Positions 42,335 to 50,486 of a stretch of 64,000 nt of DNA are shown here, one piece after another (position 1 is the stretch's first letter; the number at the start of each line of letters is the position of its first letter). The notes beneath the pieces were generated by a model. It had not been told where the DNA came from, ran no database searches, and saw nothing but the letters and a program-made list of their open reading frames with translations. The stretch is from NCBI GenBank assembly GCA_963727465.1, contig CAVSGL010000003.1:62001-126000 (forward strand), read 5' to 3'. The DNA is from VRUE01 sp963727465. Lineage in GTDB: Bacteria; Actinomycetota; Thermoleophilia; Solirubrobacterales; 70-9. The position numbers and the translations under genes are program-made.

Positions 42335-43069
42335 ATGACGGACACCGCGCAGCCGCAGCGGGAATCGGCCCAGTTCTCCGAGCAGGTGCAGGGCATGTTC
42401 GACCGCATCGCCGGTCGCTACGACCTGCTCAACTCGGTGATGACCGCCGGCCTGCACCATGCCTGGCGGGAGCGGGCGGCCGATCGGGCTGAAGTCGAAC
42501 CCGGCGATTCCGTTCTGGATGTCTGTTGCGGCACCGGAGACCTCGCCTTTGAGCTGGCGGGGCGCGTCGCCCCCAACGGCCGCGTCGTCGGCAGCGACTT
42601 CTCGGAGCCGATGCTCGACCTGGCGCGGGAGAAGGCTGCCGGCAGGGACGCCCCGGTCCGCTTCGAGTGGGCGGACGCCCTGCGACTTCCGTATGACGAG
42701 GACCGTTTCGACGCCGTGACGGTCGGCTTCGGCGTCCGCAACCTCTCCGACCTCGATCGCGGCCTGGCCGAGATGCGGCGGGTGCTCCGCCCCGGCGGCC
42801 GCCTGGTCATCCTCGAGATCACCCAGCCGACGCGTCCGCCCCTCTCCACTTTCTACTCGCTCTGGTTCGACCGCATCGTCCCGGTCCTCGGCCGGATCGC
42901 CGGCGATTCCGCCGCCTACAGCTACCTGCCCGAATCCGTTCGCAGCTTTCCGAGCCCGCGCGGCCTCGCCGAGAAGATGGACGCCGCCGGCTTCGGGCGC
43001 ATTCGCTGGACCGTCCTCGCCGGCGGGATCATCGCGATCCACAGCGGCGTCGCCGCCGCAGGGGAGTGA
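42335..43069 (+). CDS. menG: Demethylmenaquinone methyltransferase (UbiE/MenG)
   Basis: AdoMet-dependent C-methyltransferase finishing menaquinone. Landmarks: MFDRIAGRYDLLNSVMTAGL, AdoMet site VLDVCCGTGDLAFEL, and AVTVGFGVRNLSDLDRGLAE. Placed behind the menaquinol-oxidising bc complex, followed by the polyprenyl synthase (GTGA overlap), so quinone supply and use are encoded together. Confidence 0.93.
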   Translation: MTDTAQPQRESAQFSEQVQGMFDRIAGRYDLLNSVMTAGLHHAWRERAADRAEVEPGDSVLDVCCGTGDLAFELAGRVAPNGRVVGSDFSEPMLDLAREKAAGRDAPVRFEWADALRLPYDEDRFDAVTVGFGVRNLSDLDRGLAEMRRVLRPGGRLVILEITQPTRPPLSTFYSLWFDRIVPVLGRIAGDSAAYSYLPESVRSFPSPRGLAEKMDAAGFGRIRWTVLAGGIIAIHSGVAAAGE

Positions 43070-44031
43070 CCCGGCACTCGGCCGTGCCGCCGCCGGTGAC
43101 GGCGGTGCTCGACGCCTCGAGCCGCTGGCTGCCGGCGCGGCTGGGGCGGGTCGAGCAGATGCTGCGCGAGCAGGCGGCCGGCTACGGCGCGGACCTGGAG
43201 GCCGACGCGGCGATGACGCTGGAGGCCGGCGGCAAGCGCCTGCGGCCGATGCTGGTGCTGCTCAGCGCCGGCGAAGAGGGCGGAGAGGAGGCGATCCGGG
43301 CGGCGACGGCGATCGAGCTGATCCACATGGCGACGCTGGTCCACGACGACGTGCTCGACGACGCGCCGCTGCGCCGCGGCCGTCCCACCGTGGCGGCCAC
43401 ATCCGGTCGCGGCCGGGCGACCGCGACCGGCGACCTGCTCTTCTCGCGCGCCTTCGCCCTCCTGGCGGCGGCCGGGGACGGGCGTTCGGTCGCGCTGCTC
43501 TCGGCGGCCTCGGCGGCGCTTGCGCGTGGGGAGCTGGCGCAGCGCCAGGACGCCTACGACACGACGATCGCCGAGCGGCGTTACCTGGAGCGCTGCCGGC
43601 TGAAGACGGCCGCGCTGTTCGAGTGCGCCTGCCTGCTCGGCCGCGACGAGCCGGCGCTGGGCGCCTTCGGCGCCTCGATCGGGCTCGCCTTTCAGCTGCT
43701 CGACGACGTGCTCGACGTCTCGGGGCCGGCGGAGCGAACCGGCAAGGCGCGGGGGACGGATCTGCTCGACGGCACGGTCACCCTGCCGCTGATCCTCGCC
43801 GCCGAGCGCGACCCGCAGATCGGCGCCGCGGACCTGCGTTCGCTCAACGCCGCCGAGGCGGCACGGCTTTGCGACCGGATCGAGGCGACCGGGGCGCTGC
43901 GCCAGGTCCGCTCGCGGGCGCTCGAGCTGGTCGCCGAAGGGAAGCGCCGGCTCGGCGCCGCCGGTTTCGACGCCGAGCGGCGCAAGCTCTTCGACCTGGT
44001 CGCCGACGGCGTCGTGCAGCGCTACAGCTGA
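43066..44031 (+). CDS. Polyprenyl diphosphate synthase
   Basis: Trans-prenyltransferase of 321 residues making the menaquinone side chain. First Asp motif LVHDDVLDDAPLRRGRPT, second FQLLDDVLDVSG, with GGKRLRPML before them. Probably a heptaprenyl- or octaprenyl-type enzyme by context; chain length cannot be read from the sequence alone. Start GTG overlapping menG. Confidence 0.92.
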   Translation: MTRHSAVPPPVTAVLDASSRWLPARLGRVEQMLREQAAGYGADLEADAAMTLEAGGKRLRPMLVLLSAGEEGGEEAIRAATAIELIHMATLVHDDVLDDAPLRRGRPTVAATSGRGRATATGDLLFSRAFALLAAAGDGRSVALLSAASAALARGELAQRQDAYDTTIAERRYLERCRLKTAALFECACLLGRDEPALGAFGASIGLAFQLLDDVLDVSGPAERTGKARGTDLLDGTVTLPLILAAERDPQIGAADLRSLNAAEAARLCDRIEATGALRQVRSRALELVAEGKRRLGAAGFDAERRKLFDLVADGVVQRYS

Positions 44032-44035
44032 GAGC

Positions 44036-44374
44036 TCAGGGCCGGGCGAAGTCGTCGGCGGTGATCAGGTCCGCGGCCAGCGCCTGCGCGAAGACGTCGG
44101 CGATTTCCCGCATGCCTTCGCGTTCGAGCTCCTGGAGTTCGAGCGCCAGCGCCTCGGCGCCGTCGTCGAGCGCCTCGTCGAAGGCGTCGATCTCGCGCTC
44201 GCCGTGAATCCCGTCGCAACGCCACTCGCATTCCGGGCAGCGCCGCCAGAGGTGCCAGTGCCCGCGCTTGGCGGTCTGCTCCCAGCGGGTCGGCTGCACG
44301 AGCGTGGAGCCGCACTCGGGACAGACGTGAAGGCCAGCCTCAGTCTTCGTCGTTGTGCGGCTCGCGTGATGCAT
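44036..44374 (-). CDS. Zinc-ribbon protein of unknown function
   Basis: 112 residues from ATG at 44374 (MHHASRTTTKTEAG). An N-terminal zinc ribbon (CPECGSTLVQPTRW, then RRCPECEWRC) is followed by an acidic helical region (DEALDDGAEALALELQEL). Such small ribbons often bind RNA polymerase or nucleic acids; I do not assign a role. A TTG at 44434 in frame would lengthen it by 20 residues. Confidence 0.72.
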   Translation of the reverse strand: MHHASRTTTKTEAGLHVCPECGSTLVQPTRWEQTAKRGHWHLWRRCPECEWRCDGIHGEREIDAFDEALDDGAEALALELQELEREGMREIADVFAQALAADLITADDFARP

Positions 44375-44514
44375 GCTCTGACTATCGAACACGCCAAAGT
44401 GCGTTTGTATCCGCACTTTTCCGTGAAGATCCAAGAAAACCCCAGAACCGGGTAGGCGAGCCCTCCCCGATTCGCGGTGATCCGGTCGCGCACCGCGCCC
44501 GTTACCATGGAGCG

Positions 44515-44703
44515 ATGCTTGGAAACATCGGTCCCCTAGAGATCATGGTCGTCCTGATCATCGCTTTGATCGTCTTCGGCCCCAAACGGCTGCCGGAGCT
44601 CGGTCGCTCGCTCGGCAAGGGCATCCGCGAGTTCAAAGGCTCGGTGACCGGCGAGACGGACGACGAGGAGCCGCCAAAACAGGTGGATGCCCCGCCGCGT
44701 TAG
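44515..44703 (+). CDS. tatA: Sec-independent translocase protein TatA
   Basis: 62 residues: membrane helix IMVVLIIALIVFGPKRLPEL, hinge and amphipathic helix GRSLGKGIREFKGS, acidic tail. Forms the Tat pore that exports folded proteins. It overlaps tatC by 17 bases. The Rieske protein at 40034 is a likely substrate. Confidence 0.92.
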   Translation: MLGNIGPLEIMVVLIIALIVFGPKRLPELGRSLGKGIREFKGSVTGETDDEEPPKQVDAPPR

Positions 44704-45460
44704 GCCGGTCTCGCACGAGGATCGGCTCAGCCTCGTCGAGCACCTCGACGAGCTCCGCCACCGGCTGATCGTCTCCGCCGCGGCCTTCGGGGTCGCGCTG
44801 GCGCTCTGCTTCTGGCAGAACCACCTGCTGCTCGAAATCGCCTCCGGGCCGCTGCCGAGCGGCCATAAGCAGCTGATCACGTTCGGCGTGACCGAGCCCT
44901 TCACGACGACGCTCGTCGTCGCCGCCTACGGCGCGATCATCCTCGCCCTGCCGGTCGTCCTCTACCAGGCCTACGCCTACGTGCTGCCGGCCTTCAGCGA
45001 CACCGAGCGCCGGATCGCGCTGCCGATCATGCTGCTGGCGCCGGTGCTCTTCCTCGCCGGCGTCGCCTTTGCGTACTTCGTCGTCATGCCGGCCGCGGTC
45101 AAGTTCCTGCTCAACTTCAACAACAGCCAGTTCAACGTGCAGGTTCGCGCCCGCGACTACTACAGCTTCTTCTCGACCACGATGCTCGCCGGCGGGATCG
45201 TCTTCCAGCTGCCGCTGGCGATTCTCGCGGTCACCCGCCTCGGCATCGTCAGCATCGACCAGCTGCGCTCCAACCGCCGCTACGCCTACCTCGTGATCGC
45301 GATCGTCGCCGCCGCGCTGCCCGGCGTCGACCCGATCTCGATGCTGATCGAGATGGTCCCTCTGCTCGCTCTGTACGAGTTGAGTATCTTGCTTGCACGC
45401 GCCTTCGGCAGGCCGAAGGCGACGGGAGGCACGGCGGAACCCTCAACGCAGGAGAGATAG
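44687..45460 (+). CDS. tatC: Sec-independent translocase protein TatC
   Basis: Six-helix receptor for twin-arginine signal peptides. The conserved opening SLVEHLDELRHRLI and the FGVTEPFTTTL and YQAYAYVLPAF segments are present; 257 residues with a polar C-terminal tail. Start ATG lies within tatA. Confidence 0.94.
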   Translation: MPRRVRPVSHEDRLSLVEHLDELRHRLIVSAAAFGVALALCFWQNHLLLEIASGPLPSGHKQLITFGVTEPFTTTLVVAAYGAIILALPVVLYQAYAYVLPAFSDTERRIALPIMLLAPVLFLAGVAFAYFVVMPAAVKFLLNFNNSQFNVQVRARDYYSFFSTTMLAGGIVFQLPLAILAVTRLGIVSIDQLRSNRRYAYLVIAIVAAALPGVDPISMLIEMVPLLALYELSILLARAFGRPKATGGTAEPSTQER

Positions 45461-45466
45461 GAAGCA

Positions 45467-46277
45467 ATGGCATCCGGCGGCGAGCGACGACTGCTCTTCG
45501 ATACGCGCGGCAAACGCAAACACGTTATCCGTGTCGTCTACGCGATCCTCGCGCTGTTGATGGGCGCCAGCCTCTTCCTCGTCGTCGGTCCGGTCAACAT
45601 CGGGGCGCTGATCGGCAACTTCGAGCTCGAGCGGCAGCGCCGCCACCGTGTTCCACGAACAGGCCGAAAGGGTCGAACGCAGGCTGGCGCAGAACCCGAA
45701 CGACGAACAGCTTCTGCTGACCCTGACCCGGGCCCGGATCAACGCCGGCAACGCGCAGGTCGAACGCGCCGGCGAAGCCGCGGCGCCGACGGTCGACAAA
45801 GAAGCAAAGGAAGATTTCGAAGCGGCTTCGGAAGCCTGGGCGCGCTACCTGAAGCAGAGCGAAAGCCCGAGCGCCTCGGCCGCGCAGCTGCTCGGGTCGA
45901 CGTACTTCGTTCTCGCCGAATCCAGCACGTCGATCCCCGAAGCCGTCGAATACGTCGCCAAAGGCACCAAGGCACAGAAGATCGCGGCGGAACAGCAGCC
46001 GACCCTGGGCTCGCTCAGCAACCTGGCGATCTACCAGTACTACAACGGCGAATACGCCGCCGGCGACAGGACCGCCAAGCGCGCCGCCGCCGAAGCGAGC
46101 TCCAAGGCGGAAGCGAAGAACATCGAAAAACAGCTCGCGGAATTCCGCAAAAACACCAAGGCCTTCGCAAAACAGAAGAAGGAAGCGGCCAAATTCGAAA
46201 AGCAGGCCGGCAAAGAACGGCTCGAAAACCCGCTGACCGGCGGGCTCGGCGGCAGCACCGCCCCGCTTGGCGAATAG
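45467..46277 (+). pseudogene. Membrane-anchored TPR-like protein, +1 frameshift
   Basis: ATG 45467 (AGGA upstream) starts a protein with a membrane helix (VVYAILALLMGASLFLVVG). Near 45630 the coding signal moves to the +1 frame, continuing SSGSAATVFHEQAERVERRL and helical repeats (LLLTLTRARINAGNAQVERA, SLSNLAIYQYYNGEYAAGD) to 46277. A CGAGCTCGAGCGG stretch marks the junction. Either a true frameshift or sequence error. Every Glu codon I read in the second part is GAA. TPR-like anchored proteins of this type are common next to tat genes in these bacteria; function unknown. Confidence 0.7.
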
Positions 46278-47277
46278 CGGCCTCGACAAGCTCGCTCTCA
46301 GTCCAGCTCTGGTCCGGCGACTGCAAGACGCGGGGCTGAGGTCACCCGACGAGCTCGCGGCGCTGTGCGACCGCGAGCTGCTCCAGATACCAGGCATCGG
46401 CCGCAAGACGGTGGATGTGATCGAAGCGGCGCTGGGCGACGCCGGCCTGAGCCTGGTCAGGGACCCGTTCGGCCGCTATATCTGCGCTCGCCACGGACAG
46501 CCGGCCGGCGACGCCGGCCTGACCAGCTTCTTCCTCTGCCAGAGCTGCGCCGATGAATGGGTCAATGGGGCTTTTGCGGGCGCCGCCCCGGAGTGGGAGG
46601 GCGAGAAGGTGACCGGCCACTGCCTGGCGTGCAACGTGCGCAAGGAGGTTCGGCTCAGGCAGTGGTTTCTCTGCGCAGTCTGTGAGCGGGTCGCCCGATC
46701 GATCGGGAGGAGCATCGAGGCCGAGCGAGAGGTGGCGGGCAGCTGGACGAGGAATGCAGGCGGCGGTTGGAAGCTCCGGCCCGTCGACCCACCGCGGTTG
46801 CGTCGCCCCAACCTGACGGCCGGGACGAAGACGGCGAGCTTGGACTTCCTGGTGTCGCAAGAGGGAAAGGATCTGGTCGGAATCGAGCTGAAGACGGGCC
46901 GCGGCGAGATCGGCGGCACTGGAATCGGTACGCGGATCGGGAGGTTTCAACTTGATGTATCCGACTGCGACGACATTCGTGACGCCGCTCAGGCTGCCGC
47001 GGTCGTTCCGTACGTCTTTCACGCCCAGGTCATCGACCGAGCCGAACCGCCGACCGTGCGGCACGCGGCCACCGGCCTCTGGTGGGCCGAGTACCTTGCC
47101 CTTCGCGGCGCATTCGTGGAGACCCGGCAGCGCCCACGCGAGAACCGCCCCGCCGCGTACTTCAACGTGGATGCGTTCCGCCCGATCGGCGAGCTGGCGA
47201 GCCACCTCGCCGTCGTGGACCTCAACGACGAGATCGAAAAGCTGCAGCAAGCCGCTTGGCCGGCACTCTATTCCTAG
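46267..47277 (+). CDS. Restriction-endonuclease-like PD-(D/E)xK protein with HhH and zinc knuckles
   Basis: 336 residues. Residues 5-57 form a helix-hairpin-helix pair (LSPALVRRLQDAGLRSPDEL, LLQIPGIGRKTVDVIEAAL) close in pattern to the RNA polymerase alpha C-terminal domain. Two zinc sites follow: Cys73-x2-His76...Cys91-x2-Cys94 and Cys119-x2-Cys122...Cys136-x2-Cys139. The nuclease motif is SLDFLVSQEGKDLVGIELKTG with Asp193, Glu207 and Lys209. It converges on an adenine methyltransferase with stop codons overlapping in CTAG, the arrangement of a type II R-M pair. Start TTG at 46267, overlapping the upstream gene by 11 bases. Confidence 0.78.
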   Translation: MANSGLDKLALSPALVRRLQDAGLRSPDELAALCDRELLQIPGIGRKTVDVIEAALGDAGLSLVRDPFGRYICARHGQPAGDAGLTSFFLCQSCADEWVNGAFAGAAPEWEGEKVTGHCLACNVRKEVRLRQWFLCAVCERVARSIGRSIEAEREVAGSWTRNAGGGWKLRPVDPPRLRRPNLTAGTKTASLDFLVSQEGKDLVGIELKTGRGEIGGTGIGTRIGRFQLDVSDCDDIRDAAQAAAVVPYVFHAQVIDRAEPPTVRHAATGLWWAEYLALRGAFVETRQRPRENRPAAYFNVDAFRPIGELASHLAVVDLNDEIEKLQQAAWPALYS

Positions 47278-48791
47278 GCGTTCGATCCGGAGAACGCGAC
47301 GACCAGAGCATCGACATCCGCATCGGACTTAGCTGCGGCCAACTCAAGGAGCTGCTCCACGGAGGGGTACCGCAGTGCTCGGAGGTCCGATGCGTTGATC
47401 TGGGTGTGGCCGCTGAACAGCCGGATGTACCTGTCGACGAACGACGAGTTGAGGTATCTGGTCAGGCCCAGGCCAAGCGAGCGATCGAGTCCGCTCCCAT
47501 CCCGGTGAAAGTAGTTCAGATGGTTCTCCAGCCCCAGTTCGTCGAAGCCAAGCTGGCCCTCCTGTAGAAGCGCAGCGACGACACGCTTGCTCTCCTCTTT
47601 GGCGGTGAGCCGCCGGACCAAGACGTAATTTCCATCCGGAACCAGCCATTTGCGAGCGGCACGGGAGATCGCGCATGGCTTGCGCGTTTCGTTGGCGGGC
47701 CAGGTGACCTCGGATGCGCGGACATTGGCCGGGTGGAGAAGCGGCACGTCATTGCCGGTGTCGGCCTTCCTTCTGAGGTGATCGCGAAGTCTGAAGTCGA
47801 CGACCGGTCCAGTCGAAACCGCCACGCTGAGATCGGCGAGCCGAGCGGGCAGTGCGGCCATGACGTTGGCTGTCTCAGCGTGATCCCGATCGACGGGAAG
47901 TCGGATGAATCTCTCGGAATCGCCGCTGTCGACCACGGCGTTCGCCGCGACTGTCCGAGTTCGAATCGTGCCCCTCGGCCCGTCGCTCGCCGATACGAGC
48001 ACCGGCTCTTGGCCATCGCCATCTCGGCGATCCAAGTGCATGATCAAGTTCTCCTGAAGCACTCCGTCGTGACGGAAGGCAAGATCGCGCGAGTCAAAGA
48101 CGTGAAGCTTCCTGATGGCCATCCGCTCGAGGAGGAAGCGCCGGAAGTGGCGGAAGTAAGTTCCGTTGGTGAAGCTCCGGGGGGTGATCCCGACCATCTG
48201 GCCGGTTGGCGCAAGAGAGACGATCGCTCCAGCGAGGAACGCGGCGTAGAGATTCGGAACCTCGGCCCCGAATGCACGTGACCATGTTCTCGCCTCGGAA
48301 TCGCTCCGAATCTTCCGATATGGCGGGTTGAGGATCGCAAGGTCGAAGCCTCCCCGTTCGCCGGAGCTCATTTCGAGCGCCGTCGACTTCAGGAAGTCTT
48401 CGATCCGGACGGCCCCTTCGAACGCGATCCCTTGCTCTGCGCAAAGCGACTCGCAGTCGGCGAGCGTTTCCTGCAGCGCCGGCTCCAAGCGCGGATCGAC
48501 ATCAATGGCGGTCACGTCGAGCCTGGCGGGCGGCGCCGGCCATTCGCAGATGGACCTGACGAGAGCTGAGGTGAGGGCGCCCGATCCGGCACCTGGGTCC
48601 AAGATGCGAAGCGAGCTGCCCGGAACGGGGTCGACCATGCTCGCCATCAGGGTCGCGACCTCGCTTGGCGTGAAGAATTGCCCAAGACCGGAGCGGTTGC
48701 CTTCATCGAGGGCAAGACTCATGCGCTCTCGTCGCTCATCTGCGCGGACGAGAATCGTCGCCTCTCTGTCTGAGACAAGGTCAAGCGTCAT
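47274..48791 (-). CDS. DNA adenine-N6 methyltransferase (type II R-M)
   Basis: 505 residues. AdoMet motif ILDPGAGSGALTSALV near residue 65 and catalytic NPPY in LAILNPPYRKIRS near 156 define an N6-adenine methyltransferase of the Eco57I/PaeR7I-like group. The C-terminal part (LGLTRYLNSSFVDRYIR, FSGHTQINASDLRALRYP) is the usual target-recognition/closing region. It would protect DNA from the convergent nuclease. Codon use and GC are less biased than in core genes, consistent with acquisition. Confidence 0.88.
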   Translation of the reverse strand: MTLDLVSDREATILVRADERRERMSLALDEGNRSGLGQFFTPSEVATLMASMVDPVPGSSLRILDPGAGSGALTSALVRSICEWPAPPARLDVTAIDVDPRLEPALQETLADCESLCAEQGIAFEGAVRIEDFLKSTALEMSSGERGGFDLAILNPPYRKIRSDSEARTWSRAFGAEVPNLYAAFLAGAIVSLAPTGQMVGITPRSFTNGTYFRHFRRFLLERMAIRKLHVFDSRDLAFRHDGVLQENLIMHLDRRDGDGQEPVLVSASDGPRGTIRTRTVAANAVVDSGDSERFIRLPVDRDHAETANVMAALPARLADLSVAVSTGPVVDFRLRDHLRRKADTGNDVPLLHPANVRASEVTWPANETRKPCAISRAARKWLVPDGNYVLVRRLTAKEESKRVVAALLQEGQLGFDELGLENHLNYFHRDGSGLDRSLGLGLTRYLNSSFVDRYIRLFSGHTQINASDLRALRYPSVEQLLELAAAKSDADVDALVVAFSGSNA

Positions 48792-49158
48792 TGGTTCTTA
48801 GTCTCCCCAAGTTCCCAGACGCTTCAGGTTCTCCCCCTACGAAGGGTGTTCGGCAGACCCCTGCCGCTCGTTGGGCGTTTTGCCGCTTCGCGAGGTTCAT
48901 GCCGGCGAGTCCAGACGCGCGAATTGAAGCGCTGCGCGGGTTGGCAGGACAAAGCCCATCTCGCAGTGGAGCAAGCCGGCACGTCGGTACCGTTCCCGCT
49001 GCGGCCGGCCTCGGTGGGAACTGAGCCGGTCGCCACGGGGCCGGTGTTCACGCACGCGGCCCCACTTATGTTGGGACGAGCCTAGCATAGATCCGTGACA
49101 TGTCATTGGGCGAATAGCATGTGGCGCACGGCGCGCGTGTTTGAAACTGTGCAGGTCA
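48792..49158. other. Intergenic region between methyltransferase and Xre regulator
   Basis: About 370 bases without a convincing gene. Short frames on both strands here lack family similarity. It must hold the divergent promoters of the methyltransferase and the Xre gene, and includes the TGACATGTCA palindrome. Confidence 0.5.
49096..49105. promoter_or_regulatory. Palindrome TGACATGTCA, candidate controller operator
   Basis: Perfect 10-bp palindrome 54 bases before the Xre ATG, preceded by TAGCATAGAT. Controller (C) proteins of R-M systems bind short symmetric boxes upstream of their own gene; position fits but no repeated box is seen. Confidence 0.35.
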
Positions 49159-49395
49159 ATGGCTCCGACGACGCAACCGCAGCACGCTCTCGGAGCAGCC
49201 ATCCGTCAGCTCCGTGAGAGGCGCGGCGACACCCAGGAAGCCCTGGCGTCCAAGGCTGGCATCACGTTGAGCACGCTCTCTGTGATCGAGCGCGGTCGCG
49301 CCAACCCGACCTGGGGCACCGTGCGCAGGATCGCCACCGCGCTTGAAGCGCCGATGGGCGAGCTCGGAAGGCTCGCCGAAAAGCTGGAGAAGTAG
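49159..49395 (+). CDS. Small Xre-family regulator (controller-protein-like)
   Basis: 78 residues, one helix-turn-helix: ALGAAIRQLRERRGDTQEAL, AGITLSTLSVIERGRANPTW, GTVRRIATALEAPMGELGRL. Size and fold match controller proteins that delay nuclease expression in R-M systems. It lies beside, but not in an operon with, the R-M pair. An AGG stretch precedes the ATG; a TTG at 49141 is an alternative start. Confidence 0.85.
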   Translation: MAPTTQPQHALGAAIRQLRERRGDTQEALASKAGITLSTLSVIERGRANPTWGTVRRIATALEAPMGELGRLAEKLEK

Positions 49396-49407
49396 AGCGG
49401 CTGAGCG

Positions 49408-49797
49408 TCAGTCGGATCGCAAGCGCTGCTGCGCTTTGCGATGCGTGCGAAGTCCCGCACGGGGTCCGACTGCGAGCCACCGGCATTGCGCCGGAGCGCC
49501 ATCCGTGGGCACGTTGCGATAGATAAGGCGGAATCGCGGCTTGCCTTTGTAGGCCGGAACGTCGAAGCGGATGCGCCGGCAGCCAGCAAGCTCGGAGTGG
49601 AGCCCTCTCCCCATCAGCTCGCCCGCGTAGGGGTTGCCCTCGCACTCCAAGAACAGCTCGGCGATGCGACGCTTCAGCGCCTCGATCTCCGCTTGCCGAG
49701 TCGAATCGTCGTCCTCAGAGACAGCCGTCAGTTCTGCGATCTCCTCCTTGACTCCTTCTGCGGTGACGACTTGCACGCCGTCACTGGACTCAGCCAC
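49408..49797 (-). CDS. Candidate RelE/ParE-like toxin
   Basis: 129 residues: an acidic helical N-terminus, then a basic beta-rich C-terminal half (GLHSELAGCRRIRFDV, KGKPRFRLIYRN, CRWLAVGPRAGLRTHRKAQQ). The order KPRFRLIYR ... WLAVGPR resembles actinobacterial RelE-superfamily proteins, where the central strands end in R-x-x-Y. It starts three bases after the stop of a small charged protein, the usual antitoxin-toxin arrangement. Toxicity is inference. Confidence 0.5.
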   Translation of the reverse strand: MAESSDGVQVVTAEGVKEEIAELTAVSEDDDSTRQAEIEALKRRIAELFLECEGNPYAGELMGRGLHSELAGCRRIRFDVPAYKGKPRFRLIYRNVPTDGAPAQCRWLAVGPRAGLRTHRKAQQRLRSD

Positions 49798-49800
49798 CGG

Positions 49801-50046
49801 TCAGCGGACTCGGATGCCGATCTCGCGCAGAGCCTCGGCGCCGTCCTGCGTGCGCTCCGCCGCCCCGCTCCTGATCCGCTCCGCCGCCACCGCCTCGACT
49901 TCGTCGTCGGCACGGCGCGACTCGAAGACTTCCATCATCGAGTCGAGCCTCGCGTCGAAGTCGTCGCGCATCCTGAGCATCTGGTCTTCAAGCCGACTCA
50001 GCTTGTCTAGGACTCGGCTGGATTTGGATCGCGGCAGAAGCGGCAT
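49801..50046 (-). CDS. Small charged coiled-coil protein, candidate antitoxin
   Basis: 81 residues: basic N-terminus (PLLPRSKSSRVLDKLSRLE), heptad-rich helix (DQMLRMRDDFDARLDSMMEV), acidic C-terminal half. No DNA-binding domain is recognised. Its gene abuts the RelE-like gene. An antitoxin role follows only from context. Confidence 0.5.
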   Translation of the reverse strand: MPLLPRSKSSRVLDKLSRLEDQMLRMRDDFDARLDSMMEVFESRRADDEVEAVAAERIRSGAAERTQDGAEALREIGIRVR

Positions 50047-50195
50047 ATTGCCGAGAATACCGGCGCCGCCCGGCGGACTTCGCCAAAGAGGACTACCGCA
50101 ACTCGTTTTCCGAGGTAGGCGACGAGTTCGGCGTCACGTTCCTTTACGCCGACGAGGAAATCACGAATAAGCAAATACTCGACAAGATTAAAGGC

Positions 50196-50486
50196 ATGAT
50201 CGAAGAGGCTACGTTCAGCATCTTCGACATAACGGGCTGGAACGCAAACGTCGCGCTTGAGCTTGGGATCGCCGTTGGCCTCAATGAGGATTACTACATC
50301 CTGTTCAACCCGGAGCGTGACCAGACGGACGTTCCGTCGGACCTTGGCGGAATTGACCGCCTCCAATACACGGATTTCACGAGCCTCAAGAGTGAGCTAA
50401 GCCGATTGATGGAGCAGCAGTTCGGCGCTCCCGAGGACGAGGAGCAAGGGAGTGGGAGTCCAGGCGATAGTCAATCATCAGATTGA
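50196..50486 (+). CDS. TIR-like nucleotide-binding protein, N-terminally truncated
   Basis: 96 residues with IEEATFSIFDITGWNANVAL, ELGIAVGLNEDYYILFNPE and PSDLGGIDRLQYTDFTSL, matching the second half of TIR-like/CAP12-type domains (NVALELGIA, then a strand, then D-x-x-GIDR-x-QY). The frame is open further upstream (YRRRPADFAKEDYRN, FGVTFLYADEEITNKQILD) but no start codon precedes it, so ATG 50196 lies inside the domain and the N-terminus is lost or the start unusual. Such domains act in abortive phage defence. GC is visibly lower than in flanking core genes. Confidence 0.6.
   Translation: MIEEATFSIFDITGWNANVALELGIAVGLNEDYYILFNPERDQTDVPSDLGGIDRLQYTDFTSLKSELSRLMEQQFGAPEDEEQGSGSPGDSQSSD

Noticed and set aside
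50007..50366. Minus-strand frame of 119 codons opposite the TIR-like gene
   Set aside because: The plus strand carries conserved TIR-like motifs; this frame resembles nothing known.
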